Origin: Polaribacter sp. Hel1_85
GTDB taxonomy: Bacteria; Bacteroidota; Bacteroidia; Flavobacteriales; Flavobacteriaceae
Length of the DNA: 64,000 nucleotides
NCBI RefSeq assembly: GCF_000766795.1
Contig: NZ_JPDS01000002.1
Span: forward strand, 873,001-937,000
Reading direction: 5' to 3'
Shown: positions 52,245-60,861 of the stretch, piece by piece
Position numbering within the stretch: the first letter of the stretch is position 1
Layout: the number at the start of each line of letters is the position of its first letter
Notes under the pieces: generated by a model
What the model saw: the letters and a program-made list of their open reading frames with translations, nothing else
Told to the model about the DNA's origin: nothing
The model's database searches: none
Made by a program: the position numbers and the translations under genes

Positions 52245-54329
52245 CTAACTATTTGCAGGTGTAAGAACTAGTACCTCTGTACCTTTATTTATAGCTGAGA
52301 TAACTTTTAATTTTGAATTAATAATTTTACAGCGTTCTAGTAATGATTTCATACCTAAACTTTTGCTTGTTTTTATTTTTTGTTGATAGTCAAAGCCTTT
52401 TCCATTATCTTTTATAGAGAGTAGTATAGTATTGTCTTTTTTATTAATGTTTACATAAACAGCTTTTGCTTCTGCATGTTTTAATATGTTGTTTACTATT
52501 TCTTGAACTATCCGATAGAGATGTAGTGCTTTGTCTTCATCTAAATATTCATTGACATTTTCAATTTCTAAAGTGAAAAAGATGTCTGAATTCTCATCTA
52601 TAGTATTTACTAAATCTTCAATAGAAGCGGTGAATCCTAAGCGTTCTAGCACAACAGGATGAAGTCCTTGTGAAATAGACCGTACATTGGCTAACGTATC
52701 TTTCGCGAGTGTTTCTATTTCTTTATTCTTTAAACTTTTTGATTTTCTGGTAAGTAGCATTAATTGTTGACCAACACTATCATGTAATTCTAAAGCTACT
52801 CGTGTGCGTTCTTTTTCTTGTGTATTGATGATATCTTGCACAAATCGTTCCTGTAAATGTTGTTTCTTTTTTACGAAATTTCTAGATCGATATAACGTAA
52901 TAAAACCAAAAACAGCTAACAAACCTAAACCGCCAAAGAGCAGCCATTGGTTTTTTAATTTATTTTCTGAATCTAATAAGGCAATATTATTTTCTTGAGA
53001 TTGAATCGTTAAATCTCTTTTTTCGGTTTCGTATAAGGTTTGATAATAAGCTAAGACTCTGGATTTTTGTATGTCTCCTATGGAATCTTTAATTTTTGTG
53101 TAATTTTTGAAATGATTAAAAGCTTTGTCTCTTTCTCCAATAGCTTCATAAGCTTTGGAAAGGAAGTTTTCTGCTTCTTGTATTTCTTCGTATTGATTAC
53201 TCTCTTTTTTTAGATTCAAGTAAGCCTCCCCATAATTTATAGCTTTTTTATAATCTTGTTTTGCAAATGCTATTTTCTTTTTTGCTTCTAAATAGTAGGC
53301 TTCATTGGAACCTGAACTATTTTCTTCATCACTTTTTAACTGTTTTAATACAGTTTCCGCAAGTGCTATACTGTCATTTTCGGCGTAAGCCACCACTAAC
53401 CCAGAAATTAAAATTGGTTTGTAAAAATCTTTATACTTTGAGATTTTATTAGCTTCTAATGCTAATTTTAAATTAGAGATGCGTTCTTTTTGCAAGCCTG
53501 CTTTATTGTCATCTGCAGCTATATTGTAATAAACTGGAGGTAAATTGGGATAATCCTGTAGTGTTTTTGCTAATTCAATAAGTTCTATACGTTCTTTTTT
53601 TGCTTCTTTATAAAACCCATTTTTACTATATAAAATAGACATCGAATTTTTAGAATTAATCCATTGTATGGTATCTTTTCCTTTCTGAAAATAATTGGAG
53701 GCTTCTCTTATTTCTATAGATGCTTTTCCAAAATCACCTTTATCTACATAGGTTATCCCTTTTCTAAATTTAGAAGTGCCTACTAAGTTTGTTTTGTATT
53801 TGGTAGCATAGGAATAGCAACTGTCGAAGCTTTTGATTGATTCGTTAAAGTCTCGTAAGAGATAGTATAATTCTCCTAATTCAAAGTAATATTTATCTAG
53901 TATTTTTGGTTTTGTGACGTAAGGCAGTAAAGGCTTGGTTTGCATTACAATTTTTTCACCTTCTTCAAGGTGCTCATTTTTGTAATTGATATTATCTAAA
54001 ATGTTTACCGTATGCCAAACCGCAATATTGACGGAGTCTAACTGTTTTGCATAGTCTACAGTTGCTCTTAAGATAGAATCGTTTGCAAGTGAAGTTTCAA
54101 ACGTTATATAGTTTGCAAGACTATCCATCCAAACCAAGCGTTGTGCTCCATTGGTTTGTGCTACCTTTTCTTTTAATTCTTTAATATTTTTTTTGATGGT
54201 TGGGTTTTGAGCAATAACCCCTTGGGTTGATAAAAAAAGGAATATTAAGAGTACAAGTGTTTTATTGTATTTTATTGATATTGATTCATTTTTTCTTAGA
54301 ATTTTTTTAAACGTGAAAAATAGAATCAT
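52245..54329 (-). CDS. TPR-containing sensor histidine kinase, HisKA_3 (NarX/DesK-like)
   Basis: 694 residues. A hydrophobic signal/anchor (about 24-40) is followed by TPR-like helical repeats (about 45-440) that would lie in the periplasm. One membrane helix (about 461-480) follows. The HisKA_3 dimerisation domain has the phospho-His516 in LELHDSVGQQLML. An HATPase_c domain contains VQEIVNNILKHAEA (N box) and SIKDNGKGFDYQQ (G1). No PAS or Cache domain is seen, so the TPR part presumably senses a protein or peptide. Partner regulator: the adjacent LuxR-type gene. Confidence 0.92.
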   Translation of the reverse strand: MILFFTFKKILRKNESISIKYNKTLVLLIFLFLSTQGVIAQNPTIKKNIKELKEKVAQTNGAQRLVWMDSLANYITFETSLANDSILRATVDYAKQLDSVNIAVWHTVNILDNINYKNEHLEEGEKIVMQTKPLLPYVTKPKILDKYYFELGELYYLLRDFNESIKSFDSCYSYATKYKTNLVGTSKFRKGITYVDKGDFGKASIEIREASNYFQKGKDTIQWINSKNSMSILYSKNGFYKEAKKERIELIELAKTLQDYPNLPPVYYNIAADDNKAGLQKERISNLKLALEANKISKYKDFYKPILISGLVVAYAENDSIALAETVLKQLKSDEENSSGSNEAYYLEAKKKIAFAKQDYKKAINYGEAYLNLKKESNQYEEIQEAENFLSKAYEAIGERDKAFNHFKNYTKIKDSIGDIQKSRVLAYYQTLYETEKRDLTIQSQENNIALLDSENKLKNQWLLFGGLGLLAVFGFITLYRSRNFVKKKQHLQERFVQDIINTQEKERTRVALELHDSVGQQLMLLTRKSKSLKNKEIETLAKDTLANVRSISQGLHPVVLERLGFTASIEDLVNTIDENSDIFFTLEIENVNEYLDEDKALHLYRIVQEIVNNILKHAEAKAVYVNINKKDNTILLSIKDNGKGFDYQQKIKTSKSLGMKSLLERCKIINSKLKVISAINKGTEVLVLTPANS

Positions 54330-54461
54330 CTTTTTTTAAATTAAATAATTATTTCGTATAAAATTAGATTATTTTTTTTTAAAAACTTCTGTTAATTGAT
54401 TAAATTTTAAAGTCTAAAATAAATTATCTAATACAATCTTTTCTCAATATTAAAAAAATAA

Positions 54462-54854
54462 TTAAGCTAAAATACCACGCTTTTTAATTTCATCAATCAT
54501 ACGTAAGGCACCTTCTTTAACTGTGTTTTCTTTAAACATATACGTTTTTTCATACAACGTATTTCCTTCAAAAAAAGTAACCTGAAAACGGTTGTTTAAC
54601 TTGAATAATTCTGGTTGCATAAATTCAACTTTAGCAAAAGAATTCGCAGGAAGTTTATCTAACTTTTTACGTAATAAAGAAGTTGTTTTTGTATCAGAAA
54701 ACCCTTGAGATACAATCACCATCATTTCTAAATCTACATTTTTATTATTGATAATATAAATGTTCCAATCGTTGGTGTTGTAAATATCGTTAAACTCATA
54801 AACTACAGCCATTTCTACGTCTGTAACTTCTGGTATTTGTATGTCTTTTTTCAA
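54462..54854 (-). CDS. Conserved hypothetical protein (130 aa)
   Basis: 130 residues, no signal peptide and no membrane segment. It alternates strands and helices: VEMAVVYEFNDIYNTNDWNIYIINNKN, VIVSQGFSDTKTTSLLRKKLDKLP, FAKVEFMQPELFKLNNRFQVTFFEGN and a C-terminal helix EGALRMIDEIKKRGILA. No family recognised. It is the last gene of the minus-strand run that starts with pheS (25-base gap to the DUF6881 gene), so it may be transcribed with it, though nothing connects it to translation. Confidence 0.65.
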   Translation of the reverse strand: MKKDIQIPEVTDVEMAVVYEFNDIYNTNDWNIYIINNKNVDLEMMVIVSQGFSDTKTTSLLRKKLDKLPANSFAKVEFMQPELFKLNNRFQVTFFEGNTLYEKTYMFKENTVKEGALRMIDEIKKRGILA

Positions 54855-54879
54855 AAATTAGTTTTTAAAGTTTGATGAA

Positions 54880-55137
54880 TTACCAAAGTTTATAGAAATC
54901 TTCTTTTTCAATTACAGTTCCATCACAATCTTCTATTGTTACAGTATGTTCTCCTAAATTTCCAAATTGATCTTTAGGGTTTTCTTTACTGTATTTTAAA
55001 ACTTTTCCGTTTTGATAAACTGTAATTTGTTTTAAAATTTCATCTTCATCATTCGTTTCAAAATACCAAGTAGAGTTCCCCCAACTAGAGTATTCATCAT
55101 CTCTTCCTTCGTCCCAAAATTGTGAAAAGTAGTTCAT
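54880..55137 (-). CDS. DUF6881-like small protein
   Basis: 85 residues. The pattern SSWGNSTWYFETNDEDEILKQITVYQNGKVLKYS, then DQFGNLGEHTVTIEDCDG, fits the small DUF6881-type domain, known mostly from immunity-like or accessory proteins of unknown role; the match is by eye. Its start codon overlaps the pheS stop by one base, an overlap that usually means translational coupling. It could be a stray accessory gene rather than part of tRNA charging. Confidence 0.65.
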   Translation of the reverse strand: MNYFSQFWDEGRDDEYSSWGNSTWYFETNDEDEILKQITVYQNGKVLKYSKENPKDQFGNLGEHTVTIEDCDGTVIEKEDFYKLW

Positions 55138-56162
55138 TAAATAACCGATTTAAACTGCTCTAAGAAACGTTTGTCATTTTCATAAAACATTCTAATATCT
55201 GGTATTTGATATAATAACATTGCAATTCGTTCTATTCCCATTCCAAAAGCGTAACCAGAATATTTAGTAGGATCTATATTTGCATTTTTTAACACATTAG
55301 GATCTACCATACCACAACCCATAATTTCTAACCAACCTGTACCTTTTGTAATTCTGTAATCAGTTTCAGTTTCTAATCCCCAGTAAATATCTACTTCTGC
55401 ACTTGGTTCTGTAAACGGGAAATAAGAAGGACGTAAACGAATCTTAGATTTACCAAACATTTCTTTTGTAAAGTATAACAGCGTTTGTTTTAAATCAGCA
55501 AAAGAAACATCTGTATCTATATATAAACCTTCTACTTGATGAAAAATACAATGTGCTCTCGCAGAAATATCTTCATTTCTAAAAACTCTTCCAGGAGAAA
55601 TTGTTCTAATAGGAGGTTGATTTTCTTCCATATAACGTACTTGTACAGAAGAAGTATGTGTTCTTAATAAAATATCTGGATCTTGCTCTATAAAAAACGT
55701 GTCTTGCATGTCTCTTGCAGGATGATATTCTGGTAAATTTAAAGCTGTAAAGTTGTGCCAATCATCTTCAATCTCTGGACCTTCAGAAACCGTGAAACCA
55801 ATTCTGTTAAAAACCTCTATAATTTGATTTTTTACCAATGAAATTGGATGACGAGAACCTAAATTAATTGGTTCTGATGGACGTGTTAAATCTCCATAAA
55901 AAGATTTTTCGCTTGCAGAACTTTCTAAAGACGCATTTAATTCAGCAACTTTTCCTTCTGCAGATTTTTTTAAGTTGTTTAAAGCTTGTCCAAAATCTTT
56001 ACGTAATTCAGCATCTACATTTTTAAATTCAGCAAATAAATCTTTTAGCAAACCTTTACTTCCTAAGTATTTAATTCTAAAAGTTTCAACTTCTTCTTTC
56101 GTTGTTGCATTAAATGCTTTTACATCACCAATTAGTTCTTTTACTTTATCTAACATTTTCAA
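55137..56162 (-). CDS. pheS: Phenylalanine--tRNA ligase, alpha subunit
   Basis: 341 residues. It is the catalytic subunit of the alpha2beta2 class II PheRS. The N-terminal coiled-coil arm (about 1-90) leads to the catalytic core with HPISLVKNQIIEVFNRIGF, GRVFRNEDISARAHCIFHQVEGLY (class II motif 2) and AFGMGIERIAMLLYQIPDIR (motif 3). pheT is not adjacent, as is often so in Bacteroidetes. A start two codons later (MLDKVKEL) is also possible. Confidence 0.97.
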   Translation of the reverse strand: MKMLDKVKELIGDVKAFNATTKEEVETFRIKYLGSKGLLKDLFAEFKNVDAELRKDFGQALNNLKKSAEGKVAELNASLESSASEKSFYGDLTRPSEPINLGSRHPISLVKNQIIEVFNRIGFTVSEGPEIEDDWHNFTALNLPEYHPARDMQDTFFIEQDPDILLRTHTSSVQVRYMEENQPPIRTISPGRVFRNEDISARAHCIFHQVEGLYIDTDVSFADLKQTLLYFTKEMFGKSKIRLRPSYFPFTEPSAEVDIYWGLETETDYRITKGTGWLEIMGCGMVDPNVLKNANIDPTKYSGYAFGMGIERIAMLLYQIPDIRMFYENDKRFLEQFKSVI

Positions 56163-56290
56163 GGATAATTAAGGCGCAAATTTACTCTTTTTTAAAGAGT
56201 TTTAGATTGTATTTATTAAGAAAACTGCAACAGTTATTGAAATCGATTGAAATAAGGGTTTACAGAAAAATTATTTTATTTATTTTAATT

Positions 56291-56318
56291 TTGTGATATC
56301 GAAAATTAGTTATCTTTG
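56291..56318 (+). promoter_or_regulatory. gdhA promoter
   Basis: TTG (56291-56293), 17 bases, then TATCTTTG (56311-56318): a textbook Bacteroidetes promoter 34 bases before the gdhA start codon. Confidence 0.7.
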
Positions 56319-56352
56319 TAGGGTTAAATTTTTATTAATATCATAAAAAAAC

Positions 56353-57708
56353 ATGGATAAAAATATCAAATCTAAAATTGATGAATTCATGGACTTGGTT
56401 AAACTAAGAAATAGCCATGAGCCAGAATTTTTACAAGCTGTACATGAAGTAGCAGAAACTGTAATTCCTTATATCATTGAAAATGATATTTATTTTGGTA
56501 AAAACATTCTTTTAAGGATGGTAGAACCAGAAAGGCAGATTTCTTTTAGAGTTGCTTGGGTAGATGATAAAGGAGAAATACAAGTAAATAGAGGTTATAG
56601 AATTCAAATGAATTCTGCAATTGGTCCTTATAAAGGTGGTTTGCGTTTTCATCCGTCTGTAAATGCTAGTATTTTAAAATTTTTAGCTTTTGAGCAAGTG
56701 TTTAAAAACTCTTTAACAACTTTACCTATGGGTGGAGGAAAAGGAGGTTCTGACTTTGATCCGAAAGGAAAATCTGATAACGAAATTATGCGTTTCTGTC
56801 ATGCTTTTATGAGTGAGTTATTTAGACATATTGGTCATAATACAGATGTGCCTGCTGGAGATATTGGTGTTGGTGCCAGAGAAATTGGTTTTATGTTTGG
56901 TATGTATAAAAAACTAAAAACAACTTTTACAGGCGTATTAACTGGTAAAGGAGCATCTTGGGGTGGTTCTTTAATTAGACCAGAAGCAACAGGATATGGA
57001 AATGTATATTTTGCTCAGAATATGTTAAAAGTAAATAACGATTCTTTTGAAGGGAAAAAAGTTGTGATTTCTGGTTCTGGTAATGTTGCGCAATATGCTG
57101 CAGAAAAAGCTTTAGAGTTAGGAGCAACTGTTTTAACCTTATCTGATTCTGGTGGATATATTTATGATTCTGAAGGAATTGATACAGAAAAGTTACAATT
57201 TGTAATGGATCTTAAAAACAATAAAAGAGGAAGAATTAGTGAGTATGTAGAAAAATATCCGAATGCTAAATATGTTGCAGGAGAAAGACCTTGGTCTGTT
57301 CCTTGTGATGTTGCTTTGCCATGTGCAACTCAAAATGAGTTAAATGGAGAGGAAGCAAAAGAATTAGTAAAAAACGGATGTATGTGTGTTTCTGAAGGAG
57401 CAAATATGCCTTCTACACCAGAAGCAATTCAAGAATTTCAAAAAGCAAAAATTTTGTTTGCTCCAGGAAAAGCATCAAATGCAGGTGGAGTTGCAACTTC
57501 TGGTTTAGAAATGAGTCAGAATTCATTACGTTTAAGCTGGTCTCGTAAAGAAGTAGATGAAAAATTGAAAGACATTATGGAAGATATTCATGATTCTTGT
57601 GTAGAATATGGTAAACAAGAAGATGGATCTATAGATTATATTTCAGGAGCAAATATTGCTGGTTTTGTTAAAGTTGCAGATGCAATGTTAGCACAAGGAG
57701 TAGTATAA
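56353..57708 (+). CDS. gdhA: NADP-type glutamate dehydrogenase
   Basis: 451 residues. It makes glutamate from 2-oxoglutarate and ammonia. It shows GPYKGGLRFHPSVNASILKFLAFEQVFKNSLTTLPMGGGKGGSDFDPKGKS, with the catalytic lysine in GGGKGG, PAGDIGVGAREIGFMFG and the Rossmann segment VVISGSGNVAQYAAEKA. The length and the KGGSDFDPKG block match the hexameric, NADP-dependent group; cofactor preference is inferred. Transcription is from the clear promoter upstream and ends at a terminator downstream. Confidence 0.95.
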   Translation: MDKNIKSKIDEFMDLVKLRNSHEPEFLQAVHEVAETVIPYIIENDIYFGKNILLRMVEPERQISFRVAWVDDKGEIQVNRGYRIQMNSAIGPYKGGLRFHPSVNASILKFLAFEQVFKNSLTTLPMGGGKGGSDFDPKGKSDNEIMRFCHAFMSELFRHIGHNTDVPAGDIGVGAREIGFMFGMYKKLKTTFTGVLTGKGASWGGSLIRPEATGYGNVYFAQNMLKVNNDSFEGKKVVISGSGNVAQYAAEKALELGATVLTLSDSGGYIYDSEGIDTEKLQFVMDLKNNKRGRISEYVEKYPNAKYVAGERPWSVPCDVALPCATQNELNGEEAKELVKNGCMCVSEGANMPSTPEAIQEFQKAKILFAPGKASNAGGVATSGLEMSQNSLRLSWSRKEVDEKLKDIMEDIHDSCVEYGKQEDGSIDYISGANIAGFVKVADAMLAQGVV

Positions 57709-57734
57709 TTATTAAGTTTATTATTATTAATATT

Positions 57735-57765
57735 AAAACGCATCAAATTATTTGGTGCGTTTTTT
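57735..57765 (+). terminator. Rho-independent terminator after gdhA
   Basis: The arms AAAACGCATCAAA and TTTGGTGCGTTTT pair (one G-T pair) around a three-base loop, and a T-run follows. Confidence 0.85.
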
Positions 57766-57812
57766 TGTACAATTTATTTTAAAAACCAATCTTTACCAAT
57801 AGATTTCTTTTA

Positions 57813-58433
57813 ATGACAGTAGTATCACTTTTTTTCTTCGGTTTTCTTTTTTCTTTTGTAGGTTCTATAACACCTAGTATGTTAAATATGAATGCCTTAA
57901 AAATTAGTTTAGAAAAAGGAAAAAAGGCTGTTAATAAATATGCTTTAGGAGTTTCTTTAATTGTTTTTCCTCAAGTTTATATTGCTGTTCTTTTGGTTAA
58001 ATATATTGCCGAAAACCCAACTATTTTAGAAACTTTAGAAAAGTTCGGGATTGTTATTTTTCTTTTCTTATCCTATTATTTTTATAGAGAATCTAAGAAA
58101 GCAAAAACGGAAATCGAAACTGGTAACATAAAAAGGGAAAACCCTTTTTTAGTAGGAATAACATTGTCTGTTTTAAACATGTTTGCAGTTCCTTTTTTCA
58201 GTGGAAGCGTAATAACTTTAGATGTTTTTAAATTGTTTAGTTTTGATTTTATTCCTGTTTTATTTTTTATAGCAGGATCTGTAATAGGTACATTTTATAT
58301 TCTCTATTTATATGGGGAATTTGCAAAAAAGATTCAGCAAAAAACAGGAAAACTCACAAAAGATATTAATATAATTTTATCTATTTTAACAGGTTTTGTC
58401 GCTATTTTTACATTTATAAAACTATTTTTTTAA
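57813..58433 (+). CDS. LysE/RhtB family amino-acid exporter-like protein
   Basis: 206 residues with about six hydrophobic helices. It has the family-like opening FFFGFLFSFVGSITPSMLNMNALKISLEKGKKAVNKYALGVSLIV and a second-half block PFLVGITLSVLNMFAVPFFSGS, as in LysE translocators. Such proteins export amino acids. The exact cargo is unknown. It sits six bases before the alpha/beta hydrolase and probably shares its transcript; gdhA is separated by a terminator. Confidence 0.82.
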   Translation: MTVVSLFFFGFLFSFVGSITPSMLNMNALKISLEKGKKAVNKYALGVSLIVFPQVYIAVLLVKYIAENPTILETLEKFGIVIFLFLSYYFYRESKKAKTEIETGNIKRENPFLVGITLSVLNMFAVPFFSGSVITLDVFKLFSFDFIPVLFFIAGSVIGTFYILYLYGEFAKKIQQKTGKLTKDINIILSILTGFVAIFTFIKLFF

Positions 58434-58439
58434 GAAGAA

Positions 58440-59279
58440 ATGAAAACGATAAAGAACATAATTGTTGAAGGAAAACATAACAAACCAATTATAACTGATG
58501 TTTTTTATAAAGAAGATCATCAACCAAAAAAAGTGATTATTTTTTGTCATGGTTACAAAGGTTTTAAAGATTGGGGAGCTTGGAATTTAATGGCAGAAGC
58601 ATTTGCTAAAACAGGTTTTTTCTTCATAAAATTTAATTTTTCTCATAATGGAGGGACTTTAGAACAACCCATAGATTTTCCAGATTTAGAAGCTTTTGGA
58701 AACAATAATTATTCTAAAGAATTAGATGATTTAGGTAGTGTGATTGATTGGATTTTATCCAAAGAAAACTTTAAAAATGAAGTTGATGTAAACAATATTT
58801 CAATAATTGGGCACAGTAGAGGTGGAGGAATTGTTCTTTTAAAATCTGATGAAGACTCTAGAGTAAAAAAGGTAATTACTTTGGCAGGAGTTTCTGATTA
58901 TAAAACTAGATTTCCAAAAAATGAAGATTTTCAAAAATGGGAAGAAAAAGGTGTTTATTATGTAAAAAATGGTAGAACTCATCAAGAAATGCCTCATTTT
59001 TATCAATTTTATGAAGATTTTGAAAAAAATGAAAATCGATTAACGATTAAATATGCAACTGAGAATTTACAAATTCCACATTTAATAATCCATGGAAATA
59101 ATGACACTTCTGTATTAATTTATGAAGCAGAAAGTTTAAAAAAATGGAATCCTAAAAGTGAATTTAAAATTATAGAAAATGCAAATCATGTTTTTAATGT
59201 TTCTCATCCTTGGAAAGAAAATGAACTTTCTAAAGAAATGAAAGAGGTAATTAATCTTTGTATTGACTTTTTAAATTAA
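58440..59279 (+). CDS. Alpha/beta hydrolase (dienelactone-hydrolase/prolyl-peptidase-like)
   Basis: 279 residues. The fold shows VIIFCHGYKGFKDWGAWNLMAEAFAKTGFFFIKFNFSHNG, the nucleophile elbow GHSRGGG, and the late LIIHGNNDTSVLIYEAE (Asp) and ANHVFNVSHPW (His), giving a complete Ser-Asp-His triad. Related proteins are annotated as hydrolases or esterases; the substrate is unknown. It has no signal peptide, so it is cytoplasmic. It is linked by six bases to the LysE-like gene. Confidence 0.9.
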   Translation: MKTIKNIIVEGKHNKPIITDVFYKEDHQPKKVIIFCHGYKGFKDWGAWNLMAEAFAKTGFFFIKFNFSHNGGTLEQPIDFPDLEAFGNNNYSKELDDLGSVIDWILSKENFKNEVDVNNISIIGHSRGGGIVLLKSDEDSRVKKVITLAGVSDYKTRFPKNEDFQKWEEKGVYYVKNGRTHQEMPHFYQFYEDFEKNENRLTIKYATENLQIPHLIIHGNNDTSVLIYEAESLKKWNPKSEFKIIENANHVFNVSHPWKENELSKEMKEVINLCIDFLN

Positions 59280-59281
59280 AT

Positions 59282-59317
59282 GAGATTGCTTCGTTCCTAG
59301 CAATGACAAGCAATGAC
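59282..59317. repeat. Dispersed repeat, TCATTGCGA subtype, minus orientation
   Basis: On the minus strand it reads GTCATTGCTTGTCATTGCTA, then GGAACGAAGCAATCTC, a partly duplicated end of the second repeat flavour. It overlaps the upstream start of the annotated dinB frame, which supports the inner start codon. Confidence 0.7.
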
Positions 59318-59336
59318 TTTTTTGTATTTTCGAAAG

Positions 59337-60428
59337 ATGGAATTACAACCTCCTTATCGTAAAATTATTCATGTAGATATGGATGCATATTATGCTTCTG
59401 TAGCGCAGTTAGACAATCCTGAATTACGTGGAAAAGCAATTGCTGTTGGTGGTGATGGAAGAAGAGGGGTAATTTCTGCAGCAAGTTACGAAGCACGCAA
59501 ATTCGGAGTAAGATCTGCTATGAGTGGTATGTTGGCAAAACAAAAATGTCCGCATTTAATTTTTGTAAAAACAGATTTTGCTCGTTATAAAGAAATATCA
59601 GCTAAAATTAGAGAAATCTTTTACGATTATACAGACTTGGTAGAACCACTTTCTTTAGATGAAGCGTATTTAGATATTACTATAAATAAAAAAGGAAATC
59701 CGTCTGCAAATGATATTGCAAGAGAAATTCGTCAAAGAATTTATGATGAAACTGGTTTAAGAGCTTCTGCAGGAATTTCTATCAATAAATTTATTGCAAA
59801 AGTTGCATCAGATATTAATAAACCTAACGGACAAAAAACGGTTCATCCAGATGAGGTAATTCAATTTTTAGAAGAATTGCCAGTCAATAAATTTTATGGA
59901 GTTGGTAAAGTTACGGCAGCAAAAATGTATAACTTGGGTATTTTTGTGGGTAACGATTTAAAGAAAAAAACCTTGGAAGAATTAGTTACTCTTTTTGGGA
60001 AATCGGGTGCTCATTATTATAATATTGTTCGAGGAATTCATAATAGCCCAGTTAAACCTAACAGAATTCGAAAATCTTTAGCTGCAGAGCGTACTTTTTT
60101 CGAAAATATTTCTTCTGAAATTTTTATGTTAGAAAAGTTAGAAAAAATTGCTGATGAGTTAGAAAAAAGAATGCTAAAATCTGATACAAAAGGAAAAACA
60201 ATTACTTTAAAAATTAAATATTCAGATTTTACACAACAAACAAGAAGTAAAACAAAAGAAAACTTTATGCAGAAAAAAAGCGAATTTTTTCCTGTAGTTA
60301 AAGAGTTGTTATATCAAGATAAAATAACAAATTCTGTACGTTTATTAGGTTTGTCTTTTGGTAATTTAAACACCATAAAAAAAGAACCAGTTTGGGTTCA
60401 ATTAAAACTAAAGTTTGAAGATTATTAG
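59337..60428 (+). CDS. dinB: DNA polymerase IV (Y-family)
   Basis: 363 residues from the ATG at 59337; the upstream ATG at 59313 lies inside a hairpin repeat. The Y-family catalytic aspartates are in IHVDMDAYYASV and SLDEAYLDI. Also present are GDGRRGVISAASYEARKFGVRSAM (palm/fingers), the HhH region (PVNKFYGVGKVTAAKMYNLG) and the little finger. It bypasses DNA lesions with low fidelity. A clamp-binding peptide is not obvious at the C-terminus. The following acetyltransferase gene overlaps it by 14 bases. Confidence 0.97.
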   Translation: MELQPPYRKIIHVDMDAYYASVAQLDNPELRGKAIAVGGDGRRGVISAASYEARKFGVRSAMSGMLAKQKCPHLIFVKTDFARYKEISAKIREIFYDYTDLVEPLSLDEAYLDITINKKGNPSANDIAREIRQRIYDETGLRASAGISINKFIAKVASDINKPNGQKTVHPDEVIQFLEELPVNKFYGVGKVTAAKMYNLGIFVGNDLKKKTLEELVTLFGKSGAHYYNIVRGIHNSPVKPNRIRKSLAAERTFFENISSEIFMLEKLEKIADELEKRMLKSDTKGKTITLKIKYSDFTQQTRSKTKENFMQKKSEFFPVVKELLYQDKITNSVRLLGLSFGNLNTIKKEPVWVQLKLKFEDY

Positions 60429-60861
60429 AACAAATTCAGAAAATAAAGATTTTATCAATTTGGTAAAACAATTAGATGTATATCTAAAAACTACAGATGG
60501 AGATGAACATGCTTTTTACAATCAGTTTAACAATATTGATGTTTTAAAAAATGTTGTAGTTGTTTATGTTGATGAAATTGCAGTTGGTTGTGGTGCAATA
60601 AAGAAGTTTAATAATATTGCTGTTGAGGTAAAAAGGATGTTTGTTGCACCAGATAAAAGAGGACAAGGAATTGCACAAAAAGTACTAACAGAATTAGAAA
60701 TTTGGGCAAAAGAATTGGGTTTTAAAAGTTGTGTTTTAGAAACAGGAAAAAGACAGGTTGAAGCAGTAAAATTTTATCATAAATGTTTGTATAAAGTGAT
60801 TCCAAATTACGGACAATATGCAGCAATGGAAAACAGTATTTGTTTTGAAAAAAAACTTTAA
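60415..60861 (+). CDS. GNAT N-acetyltransferase with TTG start
   Basis: 148 residues. The acetyl-CoA motif is AVEVKRMFVAPDKRGQGIAQKVLTELEIWA (with RGQGIA as the Q/RxxGxG/A loop), followed by FKSCVLETGKRQVEAVKFYHKC. The acceptor is unknown. No ATG is available near the N-terminus in frame; TTG at 60415 is the best start and overlaps dinB by 14 bases. It ends directly against the next gene (stop 60861, ATG 60862), so these genes are read in a packed run. Confidence 0.85.
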   Translation: MKIIRTNSENKDFINLVKQLDVYLKTTDGDEHAFYNQFNNIDVLKNVVVVYVDEIAVGCGAIKKFNNIAVEVKRMFVAPDKRGQGIAQKVLTELEIWAKELGFKSCVLETGKRQVEAVKFYHKCLYKVIPNYGQYAAMENSICFEKKL

